A stretch of 64,000 bases of DNA. It comes from Acinetobacter sp. WCHAc010034. Its GTDB lineage: Bacteria > Pseudomonadota > Gammaproteobacteria > Pseudomonadales > Moraxellaceae. The position numbers and the translations under genes are program-made. Of the stretch, positions 37,591 to 45,617 are shown piece by piece. The stretch spans positions 620,001-684,000 of the forward strand of contig NZ_CP032279.1 in assembly GCF_001696615.3 (NCBI RefSeq), written 5' to 3'. Position 1 is the stretch's first letter, and every line of letters starts with the position of its first letter. The notes below the pieces were generated by a model. It did not search any database. It saw only the letters and a list, made by a program, of their open reading frames with translations, and had not been told where the DNA came from.

Positions 37591-38085
37591 ATGAAAATCT
37601 CTTCCAAGTATATTCTAGTAAAGCTTGACCGCATTGATAAAAATATCATTCGCGCCCTGCAGAACAACGGCCGCATGCAGAACAATGATCTGGCCCGGGA
37701 AATTGGCCTATCCCCCTCTTCCTGCCTGCGCCGCGTCAAGCTGCTGGAAGAAGCCGGCGTCATTCAAAACTATACCGCTGTGGTTGATCCGCAAAAAATC
37801 GGCTTTCAGCTGCTGCTGTTTTCGCGCATTTGGCTGGTGGGTCAGGATGCTGAAACCATTGACAGCTTTATTGAAGCCATGAAAGAGCTGCCGCAGGTTA
37901 TGGAGTGCTACATTATTTTGGGCGAATGCGATGCCATGCTGAAGGTGGTGGTGCCGGATTTGGAAAGCTACCGCAAATTCCAGTCCACGCATCTAACCAA
38001 AAAGAACGGCATCACCAGCGTAAAGACTGATGTGCCGAGCCAAATTATCAAGCAAAGCTATCAGCTGCCGCTGGAAGACCTGTAA
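37591..38085 (+). CDS. Lrp/AsnC family transcriptional regulator
   Basis: A 164-residue regulator. The N-terminal helix-turn-helix is at about 12-60 (DRIDKNIIRALQNNGRMQNN, then LAREIGLSPSSCLRRVKLLE). A C-terminal RAM domain at about 75-155 binds the amino-acid effector and forms the dimer or octamer. It probably controls the divergent LysE-family exporter through the palindrome at 37550-37577. A 30-base gap separates it from the downstream acetyltransferase gene, so they may be cotranscribed. Confidence 0.9.
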   Translation: MKISSKYILVKLDRIDKNIIRALQNNGRMQNNDLAREIGLSPSSCLRRVKLLEEAGVIQNYTAVVDPQKIGFQLLLFSRIWLVGQDAETIDSFIEAMKELPQVMECYIILGECDAMLKVVVPDLESYRKFQSTHLTKKNGITSVKTDVPSQIIKQSYQLPLEDL

Positions 38086-38115
38086 AAGCCTGCCCTAAAG
38101 AAAAATGGAGCTGAC

Positions 38116-38730
38116 ATGCCCTATAGTATTGAAACGCCCAGATTAAGGCTCCGGCCTTGGCGCCCTGAAGATTTTGAACCGTTTGCGCAGCTGAACGCCG
38201 ACCCTGCAGTGATGCGCTATTTTCCTCACGCCTTAACGGCGGCGGAAAGCCATGCCTTAGCGCAGAAGTTCCAGCGCTTGATTGAGCTGAATGGCTGGGG
38301 CTTTTGGGCTATCGAATTAAAGCAGGCGCAGCGGTTTATCGGCTTTTGCGGCCTGCATTTTCAGCCGGATATGTTTGAATTTTCGCCCTGCACCGAAATC
38401 GGCTGGAGGCTGGATGCAAAATACTGGCATCAGGGCTATGCCACGGAAGCCGCAGAAGCCTGCCTGCATTTTGCTTTTGATATTTTGAAGCTTGAAGAAG
38501 TAGTGGCCTTTACCGCAAAACAGAACAGCCCGTCTGAAGCGCTTATGCAGCGTTTAGGCATGCAGCCGCAGGGCTATTTTGACCATCCGAAGCTGGATCA
38601 AGACAGCCCTTTGCTTACGCATGCGCTTTACCGCATTACACCGGCTGATTTTCTAAAAAGTCGCGGTGGATGTGGCTTAAGTCAATCAATTCATATTGCG
38701 ACAGGCCGAAAGCTTTCCATACCTGAATAA
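38116..38730 (+). CDS. GNAT family N-acetyltransferase (RimJ/RimL-like)
   Basis: A 204-residue acetyltransferase of the GNAT_3 type. It opens IETPRLRLRPWRPEDFEPF. The acetyl-CoA loop is YWHQGYATEAAEACL near 110-125, and the C-terminal VVAFTAKQNSPSEALMQRLG is typical. The final ~25 residues after ITPADF are not family-like and overlap the 3' end of a minus-strand gene by 95 bp. The family norm ends near ITPADF, so the original stop may have been lost. Substrate unknown. Confidence 0.85.
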   Translation: MPYSIETPRLRLRPWRPEDFEPFAQLNADPAVMRYFPHALTAAESHALAQKFQRLIELNGWGFWAIELKQAQRFIGFCGLHFQPDMFEFSPCTEIGWRLDAKYWHQGYATEAAEACLHFAFDILKLEEVVAFTAKQNSPSEALMQRLGMQPQGYFDHPKLDQDSPLLTHALYRITPADFLKSRGGCGLSQSIHIATGRKLSIPE

Positions 38731-39007
38731 AATCCTGCTTTAAATCAATAGATGCAGACGGCGTTTGCGTTTCCTGCCACTGCAGGTCAGAAATCCAGAG
38801 GTAGGCCTGCCGCGTGTCCGGATTCAGCGCCTGCACTTTGCCATTGGCATTCACGCCTTGCACATAGGCATTTTCAGGCAGGGATGGCTCTATATTCGGC
38901 AGGCTGATTTCGACAAAGTGCTTCACCTGCCGAAGGCCGTAGCCCGCAAAAATCTCTTTCTGTTCAGGACTGAGCTGATCATATTTATCTTGAATATCTG
39001 AAATCAT
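38636..39007 (-). CDS. Hypothetical 123-aa protein
   Basis: A 123-residue soluble protein of unknown family opening MISDIQDKYDQLSPEQKEIF. It has no signal peptide or membrane span. It is mainly acidic with aromatic clusters (QAYLWISDLQWQETQ). It is convergent with the GNAT gene and overlaps it by 95 bp. Codon-position base bias looks genuine, but the function is unknown. Confidence 0.68.
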   Translation of the reverse strand: MISDIQDKYDQLSPEQKEIFAGYGLRQVKHFVEISLPNIEPSLPENAYVQGVNANGKVQALNPDTRQAYLWISDLQWQETQTPSASIDLKQDFIQVWKAFGLSQYELIDLSHIHRDFLENQPV

Positions 39008-39495
39008 TTCTTTTGCCTAGTTTTCAATAAAATTCTTTAGACACATTCAGCGGAACAAAAAATAATCTCATCCATGCACATTATCCATGCGGCCCACTTT
39101 GCATTCATAGCGCTATTTTATACGTGAAAAAGTGACTTATTTTTATTCTACATTAGTACAAAGCGCGGCTTTCAGCTACGGCTCAGCCTCCATGAAGCGC
39201 GCAGTTTTGGACAATTTATGTGCTTTCGGTACTTTTGTCCAGGCTTGCTGAAAATTGCCCAGAAGATATTCCGCCGCTATTTGGGCCAAAACCGCCGCAA
39301 CTGCAAGCCCGCACGCACAGCCTATAGGCGCTTAATGGGCAAATTCTTAAGCTTAACAGTGCGCCCAGTTTTACCCTGCCAGCCTATCATGCTTAAGTTC
39401 AAATCCCGCCTTTTTGAACTGCGCGTTTTTCATTCTGTCCAGCGTGGCGCATTCATGCTATTTTTTGACCAAATGTAAAATATCATGAGTACAGG
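39008..39495. other. Intergenic region without recognised features
   Basis: About 490 bases between the 123-aa gene and the MFS gene. One open frame (39218-39478) is Arg/Cys-rich with no SD or known motif and is judged spurious. No strong hairpin, repeat or RNA gene is seen. Confidence 0.45.
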
Positions 39496-40662
39496 ATGTC
39501 CTCTAGCCGCATTAAATTAAGCCTCTTCCTCTGCCTGTGCATGTGCCTTGGCATCGGTATTCTGCGCTTTTCCTACACCGCGCTCCTGCCGTCTACCCGC
39601 GATGCATTTGGCTGGACAGCGCAATTCGCCAGCATTTTGGGCAGCGCAAATCTGCTGGGCTATTTAATTGGCGCCTTCTGGGCCATGCGCCTGCCGCAAA
39701 CCCGCATCATGGCAGCCTATATTCAGGCGGCCGCATTTGCCGGCATGGTCAGCCTGCTGAGCTGCGCTTTTTCCGGGTTTCCAGATGCATGGTATCTGTT
39801 CTGGCGCATCATTTCCGGCATCAGTGGCGGGCTGATCATGATTCTCTCGCCAAGCATTGTGGCGCAGTGCAGCGAATTAAAAGACCGCTTTACCATCAAC
39901 TTTATCGGCTTCAGCGGCATTGGCATCGGCGTTCTGCTGGCGACGCTGTTCCTGCCTTATTTAGACCAGATTGCCATACGCACCGCCTGGCTGATTCTGA
40001 CCGGCTTCGCCTTCTGCATCGGCATTATCCTCAGCCTGCTGCTCAAAGGGCTGAAGCCGCTGCTCGCCAGCGAAATCCCCCGCAGCAGCGCCAAGGCGGA
40101 ATTGAATACGCTGTTCTTCAGCCTGGTGGCGGTTTACGGCTGCAGCGCTTTCGCCTATGTGCCGCATTCACTGTTCTGGATAGACTATTTAACCCAAGTG
40201 CTCAAACTTGATTTATTCTGGATGAATTTCAACTGGATTCTGTATGGGCTGGGCAGCGCGCTCGGCGCATTCAGCTCCTATATGCTGGCAAAAAGGCTGG
40301 GCAACTTTCAGGCCTTGAAAATTCTATACAGCGTCTATGTCTTTGCCATTTTTATTGCCGTTTTCAGCTTCAACCCGCTTTATACCTTTATCTCTTCATT
40401 CCTGACCGGACTGCTGAACCCTGCCGTGGTTTTCTTGACCTCCTACACCATTCTGCAACTGCATGGCGCCGCCTATAAAAAGCTCTGGAGCATCGCAACG
40501 CTGATCTTTGCATCCATCCAGCTGATTGGCGGGCTAAGCTTCAGCGCTTTGCAGCATTTTGGCGTCACCTATCACCAGCAGTTTGTGCTGGCGGCGGCAG
40601 TGCTGCTGCTGGGCACAGCGCAGCTGTTTTGGGTCACGCGCGCGCGGACAGCTGTCAATTAG
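39496..40662 (+). CDS. YbfB/YjiJ family MFS transporter
   Basis: A 388-residue major-facilitator protein with about 12 membrane spans. It opens with LSLFLCLCMCLGIGILRFSY, the family-typical GIxRFxYTALLP start (residues 20-32). It matches the MFS_4 (YbfB/YjiJ) layout, including GLIMILSPSIV and the SSFLTGLLNPAVVFLTSY stretch. The substrate is unknown. It stands alone. Confidence 0.85.
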   Translation: MSSSRIKLSLFLCLCMCLGIGILRFSYTALLPSTRDAFGWTAQFASILGSANLLGYLIGAFWAMRLPQTRIMAAYIQAAAFAGMVSLLSCAFSGFPDAWYLFWRIISGISGGLIMILSPSIVAQCSELKDRFTINFIGFSGIGIGVLLATLFLPYLDQIAIRTAWLILTGFAFCIGIILSLLLKGLKPLLASEIPRSSAKAELNTLFFSLVAVYGCSAFAYVPHSLFWIDYLTQVLKLDLFWMNFNWILYGLGSALGAFSSYMLAKRLGNFQALKILYSVYVFAIFIAVFSFNPLYTFISSFLTGLLNPAVVFLTSYTILQLHGAAYKKLWSIATLIFASIQLIGGLSFSALQHFGVTYHQQFVLAAAVLLLGTAQLFWVTRARTAVN

Positions 40663-40677
40663 CTCTACTGAATGCAA

Positions 40678-40704
40678 ATAGGCCCCGATTAATTCGAGGC
40701 CTAT
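40678..40704. terminator. Hairpin between the convergent MFS and Gln-rich genes
   Basis: ATAGGCC (40678-40684) pairs with GGCCTAT (40698-40704), with CGA/TCG inside. There is no T-run on either side, so termination is uncertain. Confidence 0.4.
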
Positions 40705-40729
40705 GTATTGAAACAAGGTTAACATTCTA

Positions 40730-40873
40730 TCAGCGGTGCTGCTGGTTTTGCTGATCCGGGTTTTGCTGTTTCTGATTCTGCTGCTTTTGATTTTTTTGCG
40801 TCTGCTGCTGTTGCTGCTGCTGATTTTGCTGCTGTTGGTTCTGCTGCTGATTTTGCTGTTGTTGACGAGACAT
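40730..40873 (-). CDS. Gln-rich 47-aa micro-protein
   Basis: A 47-residue protein started at the ATG at 40873, with AGGAG nine bases upstream. The frame is open to 40918, but the earlier starts lack an SD. After MSR it is almost only Gln and Asn, with a few Lys, Thr and Pro, and ends QQNQQHR. There is no signal peptide. Such Q/N-rich micro-proteins may aggregate or bind nucleic acid; the function is unknown. CAG/CAA codons are mixed, which argues against a recent triplet expansion. Confidence 0.6.
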   Translation of the reverse strand: MSRQQQQNQQQNQQQQNQQQQQQQTQKNQKQQNQKQQNPDQQNQQHR

Positions 40874-40918
40874 CACATGCAACTCCTGTTCAACTCGGTA
40901 AGCCATTGTGGATGGCAA

Positions 40919-41544
40919 TACTCACTTTAGCCCAATTCGCCAGCTTGCCAAGCGCAGAGCTGTTTCAAATTGCATCAATGTAAGCGCCGCCAGAATAATC
41001 CAAAGGAATTCAAGCCGCCTGTTTTTAGCGCTTTACCTGAATAACGCATTTGCTCAACACGCCAACTTAAAAACACAATGCTGCATGCTGAATGAGGCGT
41101 CTGGACTGCTGAATAAAGGTGACGGCATAAAAAAAACCGCGTTATCCGCAGTAATGCTGATCAGTTAAGGAATTTCGCTGTAAACTTCTTAACCTTTTTG
41201 GCTATTCACGGCGGAGTCTTACCGTTTTTAAATCGATTTTTTGGAGCTCGTTTTGTTCCTTGCGAAACAATGTTTCTCATTCGCCAAATGAGTCGCAAGG
41301 AAAGCATCTTGCGGCGCATGCGCCTCACCGCGAAACCTGTTCACTTTCTGCACTTAAATAATTTTGTTGCAAAAACAGTCCATTTCCAAGGCCACCGCTT
41401 CGCCTTGTACTTCGAATAAAAGCACTGCTTTTATTCTTGCTCAGGTTGCGGATGACGCTTCCGCGTATCAAACAATCTCGCAAGTTTTAAAAAGAAAAAG
41501 CCAGTCAGTTTCTTAACTGACTGGCATTAGTTATCCGCAGGAAA
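40919..41544. other. Structured intergenic region between the Gln-rich gene and icd
   Basis: About 625 bases with no convincing gene; open frames at 40908-41168 and 41198-41419 look random. Hairpins seen are TTCCTTGCGA (41256-41265) with TCGCAAGGAA (41293-41302), and GAATAAAAGC (41414-41423) with GCTTTTATTC (41427-41436). The icd terminator is at 41500-41525. The 41210-41440 part may be a structured RNA or a dispersed intergenic repeat. Confidence 0.5.
41500..41525 (-). terminator. Intrinsic terminator of icd
   Basis: GCCAGTCAGTT (41500-41510) pairs with AACTGACTGGC (41515-41525). The minus strand continues into TTTTTCTTTTT. Confidence 0.93.
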
Positions 41545-42801
41545 TTACTTATCCATATTTTCAATAATCGCCTGACCGAATTCAGAACAGCGCAAAAGCG
41601 TTGCGCCCGGCATTAAGCGCTCAAAATCATAAGTCACCGTTTTGGCAGCAATCGCGCCGGAAATGCCTTTAATGATCAAGTCTGCAGCTTCATCCCAGCC
41701 CATGTCGCGAAGCATCATTTCAGCAGAAAGGATGATTGAACCCGGATTGACTTTGTCTTGGCCCGCGTATTTAGGCGCGGTGCCGTGAGTCGCTTCATAT
41801 ACCTGAATCGCGCCGCCGATGTTTGCGCCCGGCGCAATGCCGATGCCGCCGACTTCCGCTGCCAGCGCATCGGAAATATAGTCGCCGTTTAAATTCAGCG
41901 TCGCAATAACGGAATAGTCCGATGGGCGCATCAGGATTTGCTGCAGGAAGGCATCGGCAATCACATCTTTAATGATGATGTCTTTGCCGTTCTTCGGATT
42001 TTTGATTTTAACCCACGGGCCGCCGTCCAGCAGCTCGCCGCCGAAACGCTCAACAGCAAGCTCATAGCCCCACTCTTTAAACGCGCCTTCGGTGTATTTC
42101 ATGATGTTGCCTTTGTGCACTAAAGTCACGCTTGGCTTGTCATTGTCTATTGCGAACTGGATCGCTTTGCGCACCAGACGCTGCGTGCCTTCTTTTGATA
42201 CCGGCTTAATACCGATGCCACAGTTCTCTTCAAAGCGGATCTTAGTCACGCCCATTTCTTCTTTTAAGAATTTGATGACTTTTTTAGCTTCTTTCGAGTC
42301 CGCTTTCCACTCAATGCCCGCATAGATATCTTCAGAGTTTTCACGGAAGATCACCATGTCCGTCAATTCCGGGTGCTGAACCGGCGAAGGAACGCCTTCA
42401 AACCAGCGCACTGGACGCACGCAAACATAAAGGTCCAATTCCTGGCGCAGTGCTACATTTAAAGAGCGGATGCCGCCGCCGACTGGCGTTGTTAATGGGC
42501 CTTTGATCGAAACAATATATTCGCGCAAAGCGTCAAAAGTTTCTTCCGGCATGTATGTGCCGTAAATTTTTTCCGCTTTTTCGCCGCAGTACACTTCCAT
42601 CCATTCAATCGAACGCTTGCCGCCGTATGCCTTCTGAACCGCAGCGTCAACCACGGCTTTCATCGCCGGAGTAATGTCCACACCAATGCCGTCACCTTCA
42701 ATAAAAGGAATGATAGGCTGATTTGGAACATTCAGTGACAAATCCGCGTTTACGGTAATTTTGCTGCCATCCACAGGCACGACGATCTTCTGATAACCCA
42801 T
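41545..42801 (-). CDS. icd: Isocitrate dehydrogenase, NADP-dependent (E. coli type)
   Basis: A 418-residue homodimeric-type IDH that decarboxylates isocitrate to 2-oxoglutarate in the TCA cycle. Ser113 in [13 protein letters not shown] is at the same number as the E. coli phosphorylation site used by AceK. Metal and substrate residues are in the [19 protein letters not shown] region. The gene is intact and is the last host gene before the prophage. Confidence 0.95.
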   Translation of the reverse strand: MGYQKIVVPVDGSKITVNADLSLNVPNQPIIPFIEGDGIGVDITPAMKAVVDAAVQKAYGGKRSIEWMEVYCGEKAEKIYGTYMPEETFDALREYIVSIKGPLTTPVGGGIRSLNVALRQELDLYVCVRPVRWFEGVPSPVQHPELTDMVIFRENSEDIYAGIEWKADSKEAKKVIKFLKEEMGVTKIRFEENCGIGIKPVSKEGTQRLVRKAIQFAIDNDKPSVTLVHKGNIMKYTEGAFKEWGYELAVERFGGELLDGGPWVKIKNPKNGKDIIIKDVIADAFLQQILMRPSDYSVIATLNLNGDYISDALAAEVGGIGIAPGANIGGAIQVYEATHGTAPKYAGQDKVNPGSIILSAEMMLRDMGWDEAADLIIKGISGAIAAKTVTYDFERLMPGATLLRCSEFGQAIIENMDK

Positions 42802-42837
42802 TGTGCAGGCTCTCCCTATGCAGCTGACACACTAAAA

Positions 42838-42865
42838 ATAATTTGCCGATAGACAATACTTTCAA
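42838..42865 (-). promoter_or_regulatory. Candidate icd promoter
   Basis: On the minus strand, TTGAAA (42865-42860) is followed after 16 bases by AATTAT (42843-42838), about 37 bases upstream of the icd ATG. If real, the prophage junction lies further right and leaves icd expression intact. Confidence 0.4.
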
Positions 42866-43030
42866 CTTTTCTTAACGCATAATAGTCTAATCGAATTCCA
42901 TTGCTTTTGAGATTTATAGCGGAAATAACAACATTTCCCGATTGAATAAAACTCAACCGTTTTTAATTTATTGTAATTACAGAAGTCATTCCCTATGAAA
43001 ATCGTCATTCTTAACAATTCTGAAAACTTC

Positions 43031-43128
43031 AATCTTATATAATCTGTTTTAATCTACTATCCCCTTATAAGTATATAAATCAGCAAAATTATTATTCCGA
43101 TATAATCTTTTTCAATCTGTTTTAATCT
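43031..43128. promoter_or_regulatory. Two clusters of three phased AATCT repeats (candidate integrase arm-type sites)
   Basis: AATCT occurs at 43031, 43041 and 43051, and again at 43104, 43114 and 43124, each at exact 10-bp spacing. Both clusters share AATCTGTTTTAATCT. Placement between the junction and the integrase start fits arm-type binding sites of a P4/lambda-type integrase. Confidence 0.65.
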
Positions 43129-43149
43129 GCAATAAAAACGGGTATCTTT

Positions 43150-43182
43150 ACGGGTAACATATTCAGTTACCCGTGTTACCCG
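43150..43182. promoter_or_regulatory. Palindromic GGGTAAC/GTTACCC operator-like site at the integrase start
   Basis: ACGGGTAAC (43150-43158) and GTTACCCGT (43166-43174) form a perfect 9-bp inverted repeat. GTTACCCG is repeated at 43175-43182, and CGGGTA also occurs just upstream (from 43139). The site ends three bases before the integrase ATG, so a bound protein would block its expression. Confidence 0.6.
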
Positions 43183-43185
43183 CCC

Positions 43186-44403
43186 ATGCTCACTGATGCA
43201 AAAGTTAAAACTTTAAAACCAAAAGAGAAAACATACCGCATCCTTGATGCTGAGCGGCTCTATATAGAGGTGCGCACTTCAGGGACAAAAATTTGGCGTT
43301 TTAAATTCACTCTACACGGAAAAGAAGGTACTTTGAGTTTTGGCGAATACCCTGCTGTAACTTTGCAACAAGCGCGAAAATTAAAAGATGAAGCGCGTAC
43401 AAAATTGGCTCAAGGCATCAATCCATCTCTGGAAAAGAAAAAGGAAAAGCTGGAGAAGATGGTCAAAGCAAATAACACTTTCAAGGCGATTGCGGAAGAA
43501 TATGCCGTGGAGCAAATGAAGCATAAATCTGCTGATTATGTTGGCAGGTTTAAAGCCAGTATGGCTCTTGATGTTTATAAAGATATTGGTGCTCTGCCTA
43601 TTAATGAAATTACTTCCGCTCATATTTTAAATGTCATGAAAAGCACTGTGCACCGTGTAAATAGTTCTGCAAAATTCGGAACAGGTGAAGCTGCGGCAAA
43701 TTTAAACCGCAGATTTATTGGTCTTGTTATGCGTTACGCAATTATTACTTCTCGACTTGATAATGACCCTACCTATGCTCTAAGGAGTGTGATTTCTCAA
43801 CCTGAAGTCGAGCATGCCAGAGCTTTAGAGCCACATGAAAAGAAGGAGTTGCGCAGTAAAATAGACAGCTATAATGGGTCTGCAACAGTTCGTAACGCGG
43901 CTTTGGCAATGCTCTATTCAATGCTTAGAACTATTGAGATTAGGAAGCTTGAATGGTCTTTTGTTGATTTTGAGTCAAAAACCATTACTTTACCAAGATC
44001 GTCGCGACAAACGCAGCAAGAGCGCGTAATGAAGAAAAATAGAACTCATATCGTGCCATTATCTACACAGATGATAGCTTTGCTGGAACAGCAACACTCT
44101 ATAGCCGGTGATCAAATATATGTTTTTCCTTCGCCGCAAAAGAGAAATTGTATGCTGTCTCGCACGACACTAAATCGTATGCTTGAATATATGGGTTTAA
44201 ATAAAGTGACTGCACATGATTTCCGCGCAACAGCTTCTACAGCGCTTTATGAGAAAGGTTTTAAAGAGGATTGGGTTGAACTTCAGCTCGCTCACGTGAG
44301 TGGCAACAAGACAAAAGCCTCATATAATCATGCCAAGCATTTGGCAGAGCGCAGAAAAATGCTACAAGACTGGGCTGATATTGTTGATAGTTGGAAAGAA
44401 TAA
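43186..44403 (+). CDS. P4-type tyrosine integrase (DUF4102 N-terminal domain)
   Basis: A 405-residue site-specific recombinase. The N-terminal DUF4102 domain (about 1-90: LTDAKVKTLKPKEKTYRI, then FGEYPAVTLQQARK) is typical of P4-like integrases. The SAM-like core-binding domain spans about 95-190. Catalytic residues can be read as Arg248 (MLRTIEIRKLEW), His344 and Arg347 (HDFRATA), His370 (LAHVSGN) and the nucleophile Tyr380 (ASYNHA). The start lies beside the palindrome. It points into the prophage, as expected for an integrase at attL. All catalytic residues are present, so it should be active. Confidence 0.93.
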   Translation: MLTDAKVKTLKPKEKTYRILDAERLYIEVRTSGTKIWRFKFTLHGKEGTLSFGEYPAVTLQQARKLKDEARTKLAQGINPSLEKKKEKLEKMVKANNTFKAIAEEYAVEQMKHKSADYVGRFKASMALDVYKDIGALPINEITSAHILNVMKSTVHRVNSSAKFGTGEAAANLNRRFIGLVMRYAIITSRLDNDPTYALRSVISQPEVEHARALEPHEKKELRSKIDSYNGSATVRNAALAMLYSMLRTIEIRKLEWSFVDFESKTITLPRSSRQTQQERVMKKNRTHIVPLSTQMIALLEQQHSIAGDQIYVFPSPQKRNCMLSRTTLNRMLEYMGLNKVTAHDFRATASTALYEKGFKEDWVELQLAHVSGNKTKASYNHAKHLAERRKMLQDWADIVDSWKE

Positions 44404-44529
44404 ATGAAAAATTGGATTTACTTCTATATTGAATTTTCGGTCAGACATGGTGAGCCATTTTACAAAGAAACAGGCTGGTCGCTTGGACTGAAAAATAACT
44501 ATGTTGTTTTGAGTAAGATTAAAAGCTAA
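44404..44529 (+). CDS. 41-aa ORF directly after the integrase
   Basis: The ATG follows the integrase stop directly (TAAATG), giving a 41-residue frame opening MKNWIYFYIEFSVRHGEPFY and ending LSKIKS. No domain is recognised. It could be translated by reinitiation. A weak stem (AAAAGC/GCTTTT with a T-run, about 44521-44540) closes the transcript. The coding status is uncertain. Confidence 0.45.
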   Translation: MKNWIYFYIEFSVRHGEPFYKETGWSLGLKNNYVVLSKIKS

Positions 44530-44605
44530 CTGCTTTTTTTGAGATGGCATTATAGTTAAAGTTTTTATATCGAATTTCCGACTAAGTTGAAGTGAGTAGC
44601 CCTCA

Positions 44606-44902
44606 CTAAAGGGCTTTCACAATAGCGCCATGCTTCGCCTTACAGTCATTATATTTGGCCACAGTATCAATAGACCAGAGCATCACGGCTTTACCCTGAC
44701 CTGATTCCAGCTGCTGCAGATCAGCGCATGGCTCAAGGAGGTTCGCTGGTATTGCTGGCGACAAGTGAGTTGATTGCTGACACGCCATCAGCATCAAAAC
44801 AATGCTGCTGATAAATAGGACGTTCAACGATCTTTTGCACTGTACGTGTAACCGTTTCGATCCGCGCCCGCTGTTCCGATTTTGCTTTTTCATAATCTGC
44901 AC
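44606..44902 (-). CDS. Outer-membrane spanin lipoprotein (Rz1-like), overlapping Rz
   Basis: A 98-residue frame in a different register from Rz, sharing its first 170 bases with Rz and running past its stop. The lipobox is LMAC with the Cys at 41, after a hydrophobic segment at about 27-40. The mature part is Pro-containing (STHLSPAIPANLLEPCADL) as in o-spanins. With Rz it would bridge the two membranes and fuse them at the end of lysis. Start at 44902 or 44893. Confidence 0.8.
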   Translation of the reverse strand: MQIMKKQNRNSGRGSKRLHVQCKRSLNVLFISSIVLMLMACQQSTHLSPAIPANLLEPCADLQQLESGQGKAVMLWSIDTVAKYNDCKAKHGAIVKAL

Positions 44903-45110
44903 TCACTTGGTTGATTGCATTCTGCTTTTCAGTCAATGCGTCTAAATGCTGCTGTTCAGTTTTTTGGATCTTTGCTGCGCACTGCTCTCCGGCAATACGC
45001 AACTTTTTGGATAAATGGTTGGCGTATGCCAGCTGACCAAGCCACATAAAAGAAAGGACCGCAATTGCGATCCAATATTTGAATTTCCATAAGACTAAAA
45101 ATACCGGCAT
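44733..45110 (-). CDS. Inner-membrane spanin (Rz-like)
   Basis: A 125-residue i-spanin. One membrane anchor is seen at about 10-27 (FKYWIAIAVLSFMWLGQLAY), then a coiled-coil periplasmic domain (EQQHLDALTEKQNAINQVSA). It begins next to the endolysin stop (45111), in the usual holin-endolysin-Rz-Rz1 order. The 3' half encodes Rz1 in another frame. Confidence 0.82.
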   Translation of the reverse strand: MPVFLVLWKFKYWIAIAVLSFMWLGQLAYANHLSKKLRIAGEQCAAKIQKTEQQHLDALTEKQNAINQVSADYEKAKSEQRARIETVTRTVQKIVERPIYQQHCFDADGVSAINSLVASNTSEPP

Positions 45111-45617
45111 TTATTGTGCTCCAATGCATTTGCTATAGCGCTCAAGCTGCCGAGTCCAAACGCCATAACAATTGTTTGATCGAATACTGCAGTCTTTTTT
45201 CGCAACGTATTTCCACTTCAGCAATGAATTGCAAGCCGCCTTGTATTTACCAGCTTTCAGGTTGCGAAGCATAGATGATGAGCGCCAATTCGCAGCACCA
45301 AAGTTGTATGAAAAATCGAGATAGGTGTCATATTCAACCTGAGATAACTTCACGCCATGCAGTGAATTGCGAAATGCAATTTCATCTTTGGCCACATGGG
45401 CTTTAGCCCATTCTTGTGCTGTTTTGCGTGTGATCGGCGGATCTGTCATCTTGATTTGCTGGCCATTGGGTTTGACTGTTGACCCAATACCCTGTGTAAC
45501 AACTCCACCGCTGTCACGGTATGGCTTTGCTAAATAGCCTTCGTGTATTTCTAAAGACGTAAAAAAAGCAGCCGAAGCTGCCAGTCCATACGCCAGGTAT
45601 TTAGTTTTATTCGACAT
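45111..45617 (-). CDS. Phage endolysin, GH24 lysozyme, probable SAR type
   Basis: A 168-residue lysozyme of glycoside hydrolase family 24. The E-8aa-D-5aa-T catalytic triad is Glu26, Asp35 and Thr41 (HEGYLAKPYRDSGGVVTQGIG). The N-terminal segment YLAYGLAASAAFFTSL (7-22) is weakly hydrophobic and rich in Ala, Gly and Ser, as in signal-anchor-release endolysins. Several Cys occur near the C-terminus. It cleaves the glycan strands of peptidoglycan. It overlaps the holin gene by 11 bases. Confidence 0.9.
   Translation of the reverse strand: MSNKTKYLAYGLAASAAFFTSLEIHEGYLAKPYRDSGGVVTQGIGSTVKPNGQQIKMTDPPITRKTAQEWAKAHVAKDEIAFRNSLHGVKLSQVEYDTYLDFSYNFGAANWRSSSMLRNLKAGKYKAACNSLLKWKYVAKKDCSIRSNNCYGVWTRQLERYSKCIGAQ

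Larger units (their letters stand above)
42802..43185. other. Host-prophage junction region (attL candidate)
   Basis: About 380 AT-rich bases between icd and the integrase gene. It holds the candidate icd promoter, the phased AATCT clusters and the palindrome beside the integrase start. The core att sequence cannot be fixed without the right end of the prophage. Confidence 0.6.

Noticed and set aside
39218..39478. 86-aa frame between the 123-aa gene and the MFS gene
   Set aside because: Arg/Cys-rich random-looking composition, no SD, no known motif.
40736..40930. Leu/Ile-rich 64-aa plus-strand frame
   Set aside because: It is the mirror reading of the Gln-rich gene: the CAG/CAA repeats read as Leu codons on the other strand.
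41198..41419. 73-aa frame in the icd downstream region
   Set aside because: It overlaps inverted repeats, lacks an SD and looks like non-coding sequence.
43031..43128. CRISPR array
   Set aside because: Repeats are only 5 bp with 5-bp spacers; they are phased protein-binding sites at most.
42802..43185. tRNA gene as attachment site
   Set aside because: No cloverleaf or TTCNANNC T-arm pattern in the right place was found in this AT-rich stretch.
44362..44550. 62-aa minus-strand frame at the end of the integrase gene
   Set aside because: Overlaps the integrase 3' end and the 41-aa ORF on the other strand without an SD.
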